The notes under the pieces: generated by a model
The model's input: the letters and a program-made list of their open reading frames with translations, nothing else
Databases searched by the model: none
Told to the model about the DNA's origin: nothing
Translations under genes and position numbers: made by a program
Assembly (NCBI GenBank): GCA_934096535.1
Contig: CAKOMC010000014.1
Coordinates: 1-31,988 of the forward strand
Direction: 5' to 3'
DNA: 31,988 nucleotides
Source: an uncultured Bacilli bacterium
GTDB taxonomy: Bacteria > Bacillota_I > Bacilli_A > RF39 > UBA660
Part shown: positions 23,349 to 31,965 of the stretch, piece by piece
How the letters are laid out: each line of letters begins with the position of its first letter
Position numbering within the stretch: the first letter of the stretch is position 1

Positions 23349-24797
23349 ATGAAAAAAAATTATTGTTTATATACTTTAGCCTTATTTGGAGTTGGGATAG
23401 CAACAATTAATGCTGCCCCTTCTTATAATTTTAAGGTTTCAAGCGGGACAATTACAAATGGCAACAAAGTAACAGCTTCGATTACGGTAAGTGGAACTGC
23501 TAGTTGGCAAATAAAAATTTTGAGTTCTGGAAATACGGAAGGCTGTTCAAATAAGTGGGCTGATGCGACCGGTGATGCTAAAAACACAACTAAAACTTTT
23601 TCAACTACATGTAAAGCAAGTAGTACGGGGGTAATTAGTTTTCGCTTAGAAGGTAACATCACAGATGAGGCTGGGAACACGGTTAATCTAAGTGGAACTA
23701 AGACAGTAACGGTTAAAGAAAAAGCTCCTGATTCTAAAATCAATACTTTAAGTAGTTTGAAAGTTGATGGTTTTGAATTATCGCCTCAATTTGATAGTGA
23801 TGTTTTAGAATATTCTGTAGTAGTGCCACCAAATACAACTAAGATTAATATTAGCGCGACTAAAAAAGATTCTACTTCAACTGTAAGCGGAACAGGAGAG
23901 TTTGAAGTTACAGAAGGAGATAATCAGTTTAAGGTTGATGTCAAAGCACAAAATGGTGATTTACGAACATATACAATTAATGTTTCCGTAACTGATGAAA
24001 ATCCAATAAAAGTAAGTGTTGATAATGAAGATTATACCATTTTAAAAACATCTAGAAATTTAGAGATACCATCTCTTTACAGTGAAACTACTTGTGATAT
24101 AGATGGGACTAGCATTCCTTGCTTTGTAAATGAAAATACTAATATTACTTTGGTGGCTTTAAAAAATGGTTATGGTGTAACCAACTTCTTTATTTATGAA
24201 AACGGTAAGTATTCTAAATATTATGAATTAGTTAGTGATAATTTAATTGTTATGCCAACTAATAATACTTTAAATATAAAAGGATATATTTTAAAAGAAA
24301 TAACAATTAATGATAATAAAGTGAAGGCTTATCAGTATAAAAAATTAGATAATGACTTCTTTGTTTTTGAAGGTAGAAACTTAGAGGATAATTCCATTCA
24401 TACTTATCTTTATAATCAAAAAGATAATACTTATATTTTATTTGATAATGATTTATATAATTCTTTATATAAAGACTATATGTTCTTTTTATATGTTTTA
24501 GGTGGTAGTGCTGGTATTATATTTTTAAGTTTAATAATTATTATGATTATATCTAGCAAAAACCGTAAGGCGCGCAAATTTGCTCTTAGCTTGGAAGAAA
24601 AAATTAAACATAAAGATAAAGAAATTGAGAAAATCAAAAAAATATATTATAATAATAAACATAAAAAAGGCAAAAAGAATAATAAAAATAATGTTAATGG
24701 GGAAACTAGTACAGTAAAAATAGACAATTCTTTACAATCTAATAAGGAAGAAGATTCTGATGATACTACAGAAGTTTATAATATCTTAAAAGACTAG
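23349..24797 (+). CDS. Membrane-anchored surface protein with possible cohesin-like and cadherin-like beta-sandwich domains
   Basis: A 482-residue protein: signal peptide (about 1-22, ending INAAP); a beta domain at 24-125 (YNFKVSSGTITNGNKVTASITVSGTASWQIKI...ISFRLEGNITDEAGNTV) whose start and GTASWQIKI pattern recall cohesin-like Ig folds; a cadherin-like beta-sandwich (PF12733-type) at 133-218 (INTLSSLKVDGFELSPQFDSDVLEYSVVVP...LRTYTINVSV); an unassigned region; one membrane helix at about 380-403; then a Lys-rich coiled tail and acidic end in the cytoplasm. It could hold the dockerin enzyme encoded upstream at the membrane (inference). The ribosome site is weak (AAAGAAAAG). Confidence 0.8.
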   Translation: MKKNYCLYTLALFGVGIATINAAPSYNFKVSSGTITNGNKVTASITVSGTASWQIKILSSGNTEGCSNKWADATGDAKNTTKTFSTTCKASSTGVISFRLEGNITDEAGNTVNLSGTKTVTVKEKAPDSKINTLSSLKVDGFELSPQFDSDVLEYSVVVPPNTTKINISATKKDSTSTVSGTGEFEVTEGDNQFKVDVKAQNGDLRTYTINVSVTDENPIKVSVDNEDYTILKTSRNLEIPSLYSETTCDIDGTSIPCFVNENTNITLVALKNGYGVTNFFIYENGKYSKYYELVSDNLIVMPTNNTLNIKGYILKEITINDNKVKAYQYKKLDNDFFVFEGRNLEDNSIHTYLYNQKDNTYILFDNDLYNSLYKDYMFFLYVLGGSAGIIFLSLIIIMIISSKNRKARKFALSLEEKIKHKDKEIEKIKKIYYNNKHKKGKKNNKNNVNGETSTVKIDNSLQSNKEEDSDDTTEVYNILKD

Positions 24798-24806
24798 GGG
24801 GATTTT

Positions 24807-25949
24807 ATGGAGTTAGTTGTTAATGGACATAATGTATTTTTAATTATTTTAGTAACCTTTATTTGCAGTCTTGTTTTAGTACCAGTTATGATTAAAGTAG
24901 CTATTCATGTGCGAGCAATGGATTATCCGGATGGAATTAGAAAATTTCAAGCAAAACCAATGCCAAGATTAGGTGGAATAGCCATTTTCCTATCTTTTAT
25001 GGTTGGATATATGCTGTTTGCCAGAGAAAGCATGATGATGCTATCAATTTTGATGGCTTCATTCTTATTGGTATTAGTTGGCTTTGTGGATTCTATAAAT
25101 CCTGTTAAAGCTAGGTATCAATTGCTTACTCATTTCATTGCCGCCTTTACAGTGTCAGTTTATGGCGGATTAGTATTAAATAATGTTTCAATTTTAGGAC
25201 TTAATTTAATTTTTCCATATCCATTTAATTATTTTATTACAATTATATTTTTGATAGCATTTATTAATATGGTCAATTTGATTGATGGACTTGATGGGTT
25301 AGCTGGTGGGGTTTGTTCAATATATTTTGCTACGATTGCAATAATTGGCTTAGTTGTTACTCAGATGGAGGGTTTAGATGTTATTCTGGCATTAATTATG
25401 TTTGGAGCTACTTTAGGATTTTTGGTGTATAATTTTCCACCGGCTAAGACCTATATGGGTAATTGCGGCAGTGATTTTTTAGGATTTATTGTCGGTGTTA
25501 TTGCTCTTTTAGGCTTTAAAGCTACAACTTTAACAAGTATTGTTATTCCAATATTAATAATGGCTATTCCAATATTTGATACTTTATTTGCTATTTTAAG
25601 AAGAGCTATATCTCATAAAGGTATATTTACTCCCGATCATGATCATTTGCACCATCAATTATTAAAACTTAAATTTTCACCTCGAACTTCTATTTTAATA
25701 ATTTACGGAATTACAATTATGTTCAGTGCGGTTTCAGTATTCTTTGTGTTAGGTGACCAGAAAATCGCAATGGCTATCTATGTTATTTTAATGTTAATTT
25801 TAGTGTTTATCGTGATGAAAACAGATATTTTATTTAAGCATAAAAAGACCAAAGAAAAAGAATTAGCAGAAATAAAAATAAATGTTGCCAAAGCTCAAAA
25901 AGTTATGAGAGAAAAAAGTAAACAAAAAAAGAAGAAAAAAAATCGCTAA
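24807..25949 (+). CDS. TagO/WecA/MraY-type polyprenyl-phosphate glycosyl-1-phosphate transferase with altered motifs
   Basis: A 380-residue multi-pass protein with GGGGGA before the ATG. Recognisable blocks: MDYPDGIRKFQAKPMPRLGGIAIF, MVNLIDGLDGLAGG, PIFDTLFAILRR and DHDHLHHQLL, the TagO/WecA pattern for transfer of a sugar phosphate to undecaprenyl phosphate at the membrane, normally GlcNAc-1-P for wall polymers. Two acidic sites differ: the usual GxxDD reads FVDS (D95, S96), and the usual GDxGS reads GNCGS (N219). Both changes are clear in the DNA (GAT-TCT; GGT-AAT-TGC). The enzyme may have changed activity or be a divergent subfamily. It starts nine bases after the upstream gene and is probably co-transcribed with it. 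Confidence 0.85.
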   Translation: MELVVNGHNVFLIILVTFICSLVLVPVMIKVAIHVRAMDYPDGIRKFQAKPMPRLGGIAIFLSFMVGYMLFARESMMMLSILMASFLLVLVGFVDSINPVKARYQLLTHFIAAFTVSVYGGLVLNNVSILGLNLIFPYPFNYFITIIFLIAFINMVNLIDGLDGLAGGVCSIYFATIAIIGLVVTQMEGLDVILALIMFGATLGFLVYNFPPAKTYMGNCGSDFLGFIVGVIALLGFKATTLTSIVIPILIMAIPIFDTLFAILRRAISHKGIFTPDHDHLHHQLLKLKFSPRTSILIIYGITIMFSAVSVFFVLGDQKIAMAIYVILMLILVFIVMKTDILFKHKKTKEKELAEIKINVAKAQKVMREKSKQKKKKKNR

Positions 25950-25951
25950 AC

Positions 25952-25978
25952 CTCTACTTCGGTAGAGTTTTTTTTTTT
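25952..25978 (+). terminator. Intrinsic terminator
   Basis: CTCTAC, UUCG-type tetraloop, GTAGAG, then eleven T. Confidence 0.92.
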
Positions 25979-26009
25979 CATTTATGGTATACTTTTCTAA
26001 GTGATAGAT

Positions 26010-26486
26010 ATGAAAGAAAAATTAAAAGAAATATTACCTTATATAATTATTTTAGTAGCTGTTATTTTATTTAGGACTTTTATTGCTACGCCAGTTATAG
26101 TTAATGGCCCATCTATGCAAGAAACTTTGCATACGAATGATATTCTAATTTTAAGAAGGACTGAGAAGATTAAGCGTTATGATATTGTTGTAGCTAGTCA
26201 TAATGGGGATAAACTGATTAAGCGAGTAATGGGCGTCCCTGGTGATAAAATTAAGTGCGTTAGCGGCATCATTTATGTTAATAATGAAGAAGTATCTAAT
26301 TATGGATATGGAACATCATTTGATTTTCAGCAAGTTATATTGGGAGATGATGAGTATTTCTTAATTGGCGATAATAGAGAAGATTCTTTAGATAGTAGGT
26401 ATTTTGGACCCGTAAATAAGAGTGATATAAGTGGGGTTGCTGATTTTAGAATTTTTCCTTTTACGAAAATTGGTAAATTATCTTGA
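26010..26486 (+). CDS. lepB: Signal peptidase I
   Basis: Start ATG 26010; GTG 26001 lies in the ribosome region. The protein has 158 residues with one N-terminal membrane helix (about 9-27). Catalytic Ser35 is in NGPSMQETL and catalytic Lys71 in LIKRVMGVPGD; the closing motif GDNREDSLDSRYFGPV is complete. It removes signal peptides outside the membrane. A -10 box TATACT at 25988-25993 would place the transcript start near 26000, leaving a leader of only about ten bases. It belongs to the short Gram-positive SipS-like type with a single helix. Confidence 0.95.
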   Translation: MKEKLKEILPYIIILVAVILFRTFIATPVIVNGPSMQETLHTNDILILRRTEKIKRYDIVVASHNGDKLIKRVMGVPGDKIKCVSGIIYVNNEEVSNYGYGTSFDFQQVILGDDEYFLIGDNREDSLDSRYFGPVNKSDISGVADFRIFPFTKIGKLS

Positions 26487-26505
26487 AATGATTAATTAAA
26501 AAGTT

Positions 26506-26540
26506 AAGCCTCATTTAGCAAAAATCTAAATGAGGCTTTT
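26506..26540 (+). terminator. Intrinsic terminator of signal peptidase gene
   Basis: AAGCCTCATTTAG pairs with CTAAATGAGGCTT, then TT. Bases 26541-26755 hold only a weak inverted repeat (CTTAAG near 26732 and 26742). Confidence 0.85.
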
Positions 26541-26755
26541 ACTTGTTTTTCCTTTTATAACAAATTATCTAATTATTTTTTCTTCTTTTAACTCGAAGTT
26601 TAAATTGTAAGGTATAAATTATTATCATTGCGAAAAGTTGTAAATTATTAGTTTTAATTATAATTAATATTTACTTTTTAAAACCATTTGGAAAAACAAG
26701 ACTAGGGCTTAAAAGCATATTTTAATTTACCTTAAGTTTGCTTAAGACCCTAAAA

Positions 26756-27256
26756 TTAGATTTCAAATTCGATGGAATTTAATTTGGATATTTCAAAATC
26801 AGTAGTTTCGATTTTTTGGGTAATTTCATCGATTTCTTTTTGAATATCTTTACTATCATAATTTAAATTATGGCATTCAAAATAAGAATTATTAACTTCC
26901 GTAACTCTTGCTTTGGTTGACCTATTGTTTACAATAGAATTATAGAAATTCTTTAGTTTTCGTAAATAATTATTATCAGAAATTGCTTGCTGTATAGTTC
27001 TGCCATCATTTAACTTATAGGTGTTATTCTTTTCAAATTGGATTTTTTTAAGTTTTGTAAGTAGTTCATAGGTGTTTTTTAAGTTCTGTAATTCTTCAGT
27101 AAAATCCTTTTTATAATCCTCTAGTATAGTTTCAGAACCGTCTAGTTCCTTAATTGAGGAACTATAAATATGTAGTCTGATATTACTCATTAAAGTGTTA
27201 AAGTTTTCCTCCTCTTCGTTAATTTTATTCATTAAAGTAGTAAGATTTAATTTCAT
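26756..27256 (-). CDS. DIP1984-family coiled-coil protein
   Basis: A 166-residue charged helical protein. MKLNLTTLMNKINEEEENFNTL at the start, the DGRTIQQAISDNNYLRKLKNFYNSIV middle and the end RVTEVNNSYFECHNLNYDSKDIQKEIDEITQKIETTDFEISKLNSIEFEI follow the DIP1984/septicolysin-like pattern (DGxTLxELLxRRDxLxxRL; R-x-SEIK; VDVKxLQKxxDxLAKxxRELDxxIQxxNW). The usual final Asn-Trp is not conserved (LNSIEFEI). Function of the family is unknown. AAAGGAA is the ribosome site. Stand-alone. Confidence 0.75.
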   Translation of the reverse strand: MKLNLTTLMNKINEEEENFNTLMSNIRLHIYSSSIKELDGSETILEDYKKDFTEELQNLKNTYELLTKLKKIQFEKNNTYKLNDGRTIQQAISDNNYLRKLKNFYNSIVNNRSTKARVTEVNNSYFECHNLNYDSKDIQKEIDEITQKIETTDFEISKLNSIEFEI

Positions 27257-27312
27257 ATATAATTCATTCCTTTCATTGCTACCTAACTATATCATAAAAA
27301 AATATAAAAGTG

Positions 27313-27329
27313 GTCGCTTTGAAAGCGAC
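27313..27329. other. Short perfect hairpin
   Basis: GTCGCTTT, G, AAAGCGAC. On the minus strand it is followed by a T-rich stretch and could be a terminator, but no minus-strand gene ends right before it. The rest of 27257-27465 shows nothing else. Confidence 0.4.
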
Positions 27330-27465
27330 AAATGCAATTTTAAATAATTTTATTTATTATTTATTGTATTTATAATTTTTTTCTTCGCTTTTCATTTATG
27401 TTAAAAAATAAGAAAAAATCATAGTTTTTTAATTATCGCTTCTAACTTTTAAAAATGTTTATTAA

Positions 27466-27493
27466 TAAAAAAGAACCACTATAAAGTGGTCTT
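27466..27493 (-). terminator. Intrinsic terminator overlapping the HTH-like gene stop
   Basis: On the minus strand AAGACCACT, loop, AGTGGTTCTT, then TTTTTT. The stop codon of the gene lies in the hairpin. Confidence 0.8.
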
Positions 27494-27850
27494 GCAATAA
27501 CTATAAAGATAATTATTAATCAAATTAGTATCATAGATTTTATTATCGAAACAATAAGCTATAATACTATCGAAACTACTGCTACTTAAAGAGTAGCCGG
27601 CACTATTTAACAATGTATCAAATTCCGTTTTATCTAAATTAAGAGCAAGTCCTAACTTTATGATATTATTTTTCTTTGGGACATAATCTTTATAGCACCG
27701 GATTTTGGAAAATAACTTTCTATCTAGTTCTGCCGTTTTATAAACTTCTTGGTCTGTAAGCTTATATTTAGTAATTAAACTAAACAAAGTTTCTTTAAAA
27801 CTAGAGGTTTTTCTTTTACTTAGATATCTTTTTAAATCCGTATCATTCAT
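27479..27850 (-). CDS. Small helical (HTH-like) protein
   Basis: The ATG at 27850 has a strong AAAGGAGG; the frame opens farther upstream, but that part has no ribosome site. The protein has 123 residues. FKETLFSLITKYKLTDQEVYKTAELDRKLFSKIRCYKDYVPKKNNIIKLGLALNLDKTEFDTLLNSAGYSLS is the pattern of a common Firmicutes family in which an HTH-like, XRE-related helical core (TDxEVYKxAxxDRKLFSKIR) is followed by a helical end (FDxIIxYCFxNKIYDTNLINxYL). It may bind DNA or a protein partner. It has a good promoter and terminator, so it is an independent unit. Confidence 0.75.
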   Translation of the reverse strand: MNDTDLKRYLSKRKTSSFKETLFSLITKYKLTDQEVYKTAELDRKLFSKIRCYKDYVPKKNNIIKLGLALNLDKTEFDTLLNSAGYSLSSSSFDSIIAYCFDNKIYDTNLINNYLYSYCKTTL

Positions 27851-27897
27851 AATGATACCTCCTTTTATATCCCTATAAAGACATCTAAGCATTACAA

Positions 27898-27926
27898 ATA
27901 ATATCAAAAATGGTTTTTAAATGCAA
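27898..27926 (-). promoter_or_regulatory. Promoter of the HTH-like gene
   Basis: On the minus strand TTGCAT (27921-27926), 17 bases, TATTAT (27898-27903). Confidence 0.7.
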
Positions 27927-27940
27927 TAGAAAATTATAAT

Positions 27941-27972
27941 AAAAAAGACTACACTTATATTCGTGTAATCTT
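27941..27972 (-). terminator. Intrinsic terminator of the minus-strand lipoprotein operon
   Basis: On the minus strand AAGATTACAC, loop, GTGTAGTCTT, then TTTT. Confidence 0.8.
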
Positions 27973-27992
27973 TATTTTAAACGAATTTTTAA

Positions 27993-28493
27993 TTATTTAA
28001 TATAGAAGTAGTAAGAATTACCATCAGTTTTATCTTCATAAACTTCACCGTAATAAATGGCCAGTGGTTTTTTCATATTACTTTTAAGTTCATAAGAAAT
28101 GTTGATTTCAATTTCTTCATTACTATTAATAGGATACTTTTTATTGTCTTCTAAAGGATATGTATAAGAAGATTTTTCTTTATCTAAGTTCCACATTAAT
28201 GGAAAATCTTTATTACTGATATTTTTTTTCGTATCAGTAATGTTTTTTACTTTGACATTAATGTTTAATTTATCATCTTTTTCTTCATAGTTTAAAACGG
28301 TGATATCAAAATCTGTAACATGCGCAGTATCCCCAATATATAAGCCCATAAAACCACTGTTAGAATCTTTATTCATAATTAGATTCTTAGTTTTCCAAGC
28401 GGGATAATTGCTACTTTGAAGAGGCAAGGAACAACCACTTAAAATTAGAATAGTAAAAGCGATTAATAAAGTTTTAATATTTTTTTTAGTCAT
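27993..28493 (-). CDS. Lipoprotein with DUF4352-like beta domain
   Basis: A 166-residue protein. It has a signal peptide with lipobox LILSGC (Cys21 lipidated), then a beta-rich domain (GDTAHVTDFDITVLNYEEKDDKLNINVKVKNITDTKKNI..., EEIEINISYEL, IYYGEVY) of the DUF4352/telokin-like kind found on Firmicutes lipoproteins. Anchored outside the membrane. AGGTGA is the ribosome site. The start overlaps the stop of the previous gene (TAATG), so the two are translated together. Last gene of a three-gene operon. Confidence 0.82.
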   Translation of the reverse strand: MTKKNIKTLLIAFTILILSGCSLPLQSSNYPAWKTKNLIMNKDSNSGFMGLYIGDTAHVTDFDITVLNYEEKDDKLNINVKVKNITDTKKNISNKDFPLMWNLDKEKSSYTYPLEDNKKYPINSNEEIEINISYELKSNMKKPLAIYYGEVYEDKTDGNSYYFYIK

Positions 28494-29413
28494 TATTTTT
28501 CACCTAACTTTCTAATCTCATAAGTATTTGCATTCTGTCTTTGTAAACTGTAGGAAGTAAATACTCCAATAATTGATAATAAATAACCAGTAAGTAGCCC
28601 ATTATTAAATATCTTGTGGAATTCTCGTACTGTATTTAAATAATAAGGAATTGCTCGGTAGGCATCGAGTAGTTTAATTACATAATCGGCTTTATAAAGG
28701 TTATAAATGTAGATAGCACAGTTAATTTCGTGAGCCACTAAAACCATGAAAAGACCAATCATGGTAGAAATAATGATACCGGGAAGTTTAATGTTATGAG
28801 CAAATTTTTTATAGAAAACAGCAGAACCCATAGTAATAGCAATTCCAGCAATTCCTGGTTCAATACCAATAAATCCAAATAAAATCCATAAGATAATGCC
28901 GGGAATAGTTCCAATTATAGCACCAAGTGTTCCCAGTAATATGTTTTCTTTTGATTTATTATATTTTTCTTTCTTATAATTAGTAGCTTTTTTAATAAGT
29001 TTATAGCAATCATTGCAGTAGAAACTGATTTCGGAATCATTATCAACTAGATAAGTTTTTTTAGCTTCTTTACAATGACGACATACCTCCTTAGCGTTAT
29101 TATCTTTTAAATAATTACCAATAATTTCCAAAAGAGGATTAATAATTTCTGGTAAATATTTTTTATTAGTAACGGATCCCACAATATTAAGATTTTTATT
29201 ATTGTAACTTACGATAGCATCTTTTATTTCTTTTTTAATACTGTTGGTTAATTTAGTAATGTTACTATCCATTTCAATGCTAAAACTTAGGGTGTAAACA
29301 CTAGATTGACTATCATATTTAATAAGAAAATGATAATCGTCAGTGGTTCCGGCAAAAATGTTACTTCCACAGTAAATAGTATTAGTTCCGATTTTTTGAG
29401 CAATTTTCTTCAT
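28493..29413 (-). CDS. Membrane protein with zinc-ribbon-like motif
   Basis: A 306-residue protein. Residues 1-105 form a cytosolic domain (IYCGSNIFAGTTDDYHFLIKYD...). CRHC (about 112-115) and CNDC (about 133-136) make a four-Cys zinc-ribbon-like knuckle. Three or four membrane helices follow (LLGTLGAIIGTIPGIILWILFGFIG, IAGIAITMGSAVFY, GIIISTMIGLFMVLVAH, LLTGYLLSIIGVFTSY). No family recognised. It overlaps the upstream gene by 32 bases and the lipoprotein gene by one, so all three form a tight operon. Confidence 0.78.
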   Translation of the reverse strand: MKKIAQKIGTNTIYCGSNIFAGTTDDYHFLIKYDSQSSVYTLSFSIEMDSNITKLTNSIKKEIKDAIVSYNNKNLNIVGSVTNKKYLPEIINPLLEIIGNYLKDNNAKEVCRHCKEAKKTYLVDNDSEISFYCNDCYKLIKKATNYKKEKYNKSKENILLGTLGAIIGTIPGIILWILFGFIGIEPGIAGIAITMGSAVFYKKFAHNIKLPGIIISTMIGLFMVLVAHEINCAIYIYNLYKADYVIKLLDAYRAIPYYLNTVREFHKIFNNGLLTGYLLSIIGVFTSYSLQRQNANTYEIRKLGEK

Positions 29414-29978
29414 TTTTATCTTCCTTTTCTTTTTTCTTTGTATATTTATTATAAATACTTCTTAGATATTTAGGATTGATTGTGTATTTTTCACCTTGGG
29501 CTCCTAATGTTTCAAAGACTTCCGTCATAAAACTTTGAATTTTGCGGTTAACCATGCAGTTATCTCTAACTTTATTCCAGTAGTAGTAGGCTGACATATC
29601 AGTGTATTTTTTGCCTTGATAATTTTTCGAGGCAGCAATCATATCACAGATCATTTCAACTGCATATTTATAAGGAATGACAGGAGCTTTTAGAGGAGCA
29701 GCATAGTCAAACCAATATTCATGATGGTGTTTGTTGCTCCCCTTATGATGCAGCCAAGCTTTGGAATATCCTTGGTCCTTCTTAGCATTTATTATAGGGG
29801 AATATTTACCTTTGGCATAATACTTGATACCTTCTAAAAATTCAGTAGGACTATATTTTGATAAATCATGGAGTAATCCTTGAATAGGAATACCAGCTTT
29901 ACAACAAAGAATAAATACTTTTAATCGGTGCTGATTAACGGTGTGTAAATGACCAAAGAAATTTAAGAAGTATCGCAT
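29382..29978 (-). CDS. DUF5662-family protein (HD-like)
   Basis: Start ATG 29978 (AAAGGA spaced nine bases upstream); the frame opens at 29999. The protein has 198 residues. FGHLHTVNQHRLKVFILCCKAGIPIQGLLHDLSKYSPTEFLEGIKYY, then KAWLHHKGSNKHHHEYWFDY, has the LHDLSK and HHxxxxKHHxEYW pattern of DUF5662, with several His and Asp residues placed as in an HD-type metal site. A metal-dependent hydrolase is plausible, substrate unknown. First gene of the minus-strand operon 27993-29978. The upstream gap 29979-30200 shows only AT-rich sequence with a TATAAT near 30172 on the plus strand. Confidence 0.85.
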   Translation of the reverse strand: MRYFLNFFGHLHTVNQHRLKVFILCCKAGIPIQGLLHDLSKYSPTEFLEGIKYYAKGKYSPIINAKKDQGYSKAWLHHKGSNKHHHEYWFDYAAPLKAPVIPYKYAVEMICDMIAASKNYQGKKYTDMSAYYYWNKVRDNCMVNRKIQSFMTEVFETLGAQGEKYTINPKYLRSIYNKYTKKKEKEDKNEENCSKNRN

Positions 29979-30200
29979 AGCATTAATTCCTTTCAACATG
30001 TTTATTATAACATTTCTATTTTAATGTGTAAATTAATGATTAAGAATATTTTTGACTTAAGAATTATCAAAGTTAATTAATAGCTATTGAAATTTTTTTG
30101 CTAATGGAAAGAAACAGATAATATTTTTAGGATATTTACAATTATATAGAGTATTTTGTCAATAAAATTGTTATAATATAAATGTTGGAGAGTGATTAAC

Positions 30201-31379
30201 TTGAATTTTGTAGAATTAAATAAAACAGAGTTTAAAAAAATAGAAGATAAAATGCCACATAGTAATTATTATCAAACTGTTTATTGGGCAAATATTAAAG
30301 CTGTTAATGGTTGGGCTTCTTATTATGTGGGAATTAAAGATGATAAAGGAAAATTCATTGGAGCGTCTTTACTTTTAGCAAGAAAGATATTTGGAAAATA
30401 CTGTATATTTTATGCGCCAAGGGGACCAATGCTTGATTATGATAATTTAGAGTTGGTAGAATTTTTTGCTACTAATATTAAGAAATTTATTAAGGAAAGA
30501 AATGGTTTCTTCTTTAAAATGGATCCTATGGTGGAGTATAAGCATCATAATTCTGATGGTGATTTATTAGATGATGGTTTTAGTAATGAAAAATTACATG
30601 AATATTTAATTAATCTAGGTTTTAGACATAAAGGATTTAGGATTGGTTATGTTGATGAACTACAATTTAGATGGTCTTATGCGATTGATATTGCTAATAA
30701 AACTTATGATGAAGCATTTGCTAGTTTTTCTTCAAAAGGAAGAGGTCATATTAGAAAGGCATATAAATATCCATTTGTTTTAAAAGAAGTTGATGATGAG
30801 GCAATCAAAGACTTTAAAGCCATAACAGAACATACAGCAGAAAGACATAATCATTTTGATAGAACGATGGAGTATTATGAAACTTTAATAGATAACTTTA
30901 AAGAAGCAGGTAGAATTAGAGCTTTTGTTTTATATTTAGATAAGAATAAATATAAAGAAGATTGTAAAGATGATAAATTTTATGAGGAAATAGTTAAAGA
31001 AGAAAAAGATATGATACCTATTTCTTGTGCTTTATTTATTATGGATAAAGATACAGTTAATTATGTTTATAGTGGTTCATTTAGTAAATATAATTATTTT
31101 AATGCACAGTATATGATTCAAAATGAAATGATAAAATGGGCTATATCTGAGGGTTATAAAGTATATGATTTTGGAGGAATATCCGGTAATTTTGAAATAG
31201 GTAGTCCTGATTATGGTGTTTATACTTTTAAAAAGAATTTTAATGGTCGGGTAATTGAATATATTGGTGAATATGATTTAGTCGCTAATAGATTTTTGTA
31301 TTTTATGTATAAAAAAGGTTATACTATTTATCGAAATTCTAAAAAATTAATATCAAGACTTAAAAAGATTGGTAAGTAA
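30201..31379 (+). CDS. FemABX-family peptidyltransferase
   Basis: I set the start at TTG 30201 (reads MNFVELNKTEF) because GGAGAGTGA then has normal spacing; GTG 30192 lies in the ribosome site. About 392 residues with the FemX layout: HSNYYQTVYWANIK (about 17-30), FYAPRGPMLDYDN, FRWSYAIDIANKTYDEAFASFSSKGRGHIRKA, YSGSFSKYNYFNAQYMIQNEMIKWAISEGYKVYDFGGISG and PDYGVYTFKKNFNGRVIEYIGEYDL. It adds amino acids from aminoacyl-tRNA to lipid II to build the peptidoglycan cross-bridge. The two-helix coiled insert of true FemA is not obvious. Stand-alone. Confidence 0.9.
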   Translation: MNFVELNKTEFKKIEDKMPHSNYYQTVYWANIKAVNGWASYYVGIKDDKGKFIGASLLLARKIFGKYCIFYAPRGPMLDYDNLELVEFFATNIKKFIKERNGFFFKMDPMVEYKHHNSDGDLLDDGFSNEKLHEYLINLGFRHKGFRIGYVDELQFRWSYAIDIANKTYDEAFASFSSKGRGHIRKAYKYPFVLKEVDDEAIKDFKAITEHTAERHNHFDRTMEYYETLIDNFKEAGRIRAFVLYLDKNKYKEDCKDDKFYEEIVKEEKDMIPISCALFIMDKDTVNYVYSGSFSKYNYFNAQYMIQNEMIKWAISEGYKVYDFGGISGNFEIGSPDYGVYTFKKNFNGRVIEYIGEYDLVANRFLYFMYKKGYTIYRNSKKLISRLKKIGK

Positions 31380-31496
31380 TTATTTTTAAAAGTTTTGGAC
31401 TATTTACACTTAAATGTATAAATTCACACAAAATTCATATACTAAGAAAGAAAATATAGTATAATTAAATTATATTAATAGAAAAGAGGATATGAA

Positions 31497-31901
31497 ATGA
31501 AAAAGAAAACTGTTGCTACATTAGTAGGAGGTATGGCTGCTGGGGCTGCTTTAGGTGTATTACTAGCTCCTAAATCTGGTAAAGAAACTAGAGATGATTT
31601 AAAGAAAGCTTTTGATGATTTTATGGCTAAAGTAAAAGATATTGATGCTGATGATGTAAAGAAGTATGTTGATAAAAATATCAAAAGAATCAAAAAAGAA
31701 TTAGATGATTTAAGTATGGAAAAAGTAGCTAAGATTGCTAAAAAGAAAGCTAAAGAGATTGAAAAATCAATGGCTGATTTAGTAGATTATGTTAAAGAAA
31801 AAGGTACTCCGGTTTTAGAAGATGCTGTTGAATCTTTAAGACTTAAAGCTATTGAGGTTACTAATGCTTGCATAAGTAAGTTAGAAAAGAAAGAAGACTA
31901 G
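31497..31901 (+). CDS. YtxH-domain protein
   Basis: A 134-residue protein with AGAGGA upstream. Gly/Ala-rich membrane-type start (TVATLVGGMAAGAALGVLLAPKSGKETR), the YtxH signature (GxxxGAxxGLLLAPKSGxETR), followed by a long Lys/Asp/Glu-rich helical region. It is a small membrane-associated protein of Firmicutes, linked to general stress in Bacillus. A -10 box TATAAT lies near 31460. A short hairpin (CTAGG/CCTAG, 31898-31912) includes the stop. Confidence 0.88.
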   Translation: MKKKTVATLVGGMAAGAALGVLLAPKSGKETRDDLKKAFDDFMAKVKDIDADDVKKYVDKNIKRIKKELDDLSMEKVAKIAKKKAKEIEKSMADLVDYVKEKGTPVLEDAVESLRLKAIEVTNACISKLEKKED

Positions 31902-31927
31902 GGGAAACCTAGTTTCAGATTGTTGAC

Positions 31928-31965
31928 AAAATAGCATGTTCTAAAAAGAATGTGTCTATTTTTTT
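31928..31965 (+). terminator. Intrinsic terminator of ytxH-like gene
   Basis: AAATAG plus CATGTTCT pairs (with wobbles and one bulge) with AGAATGTG plus CTATTT, then a T-run. The last 23 bases show nothing. Confidence 0.7.

Noticed and set aside
23423..23743. 106-codon minus-strand ORF
   Set aside because: Lies wholly inside a well-supported plus-strand gene, with no ribosome site or domain.
31475..31693. 72-codon minus-strand ORF
   Set aside because: Shadow of the ytxH-like gene; no ribosome site.
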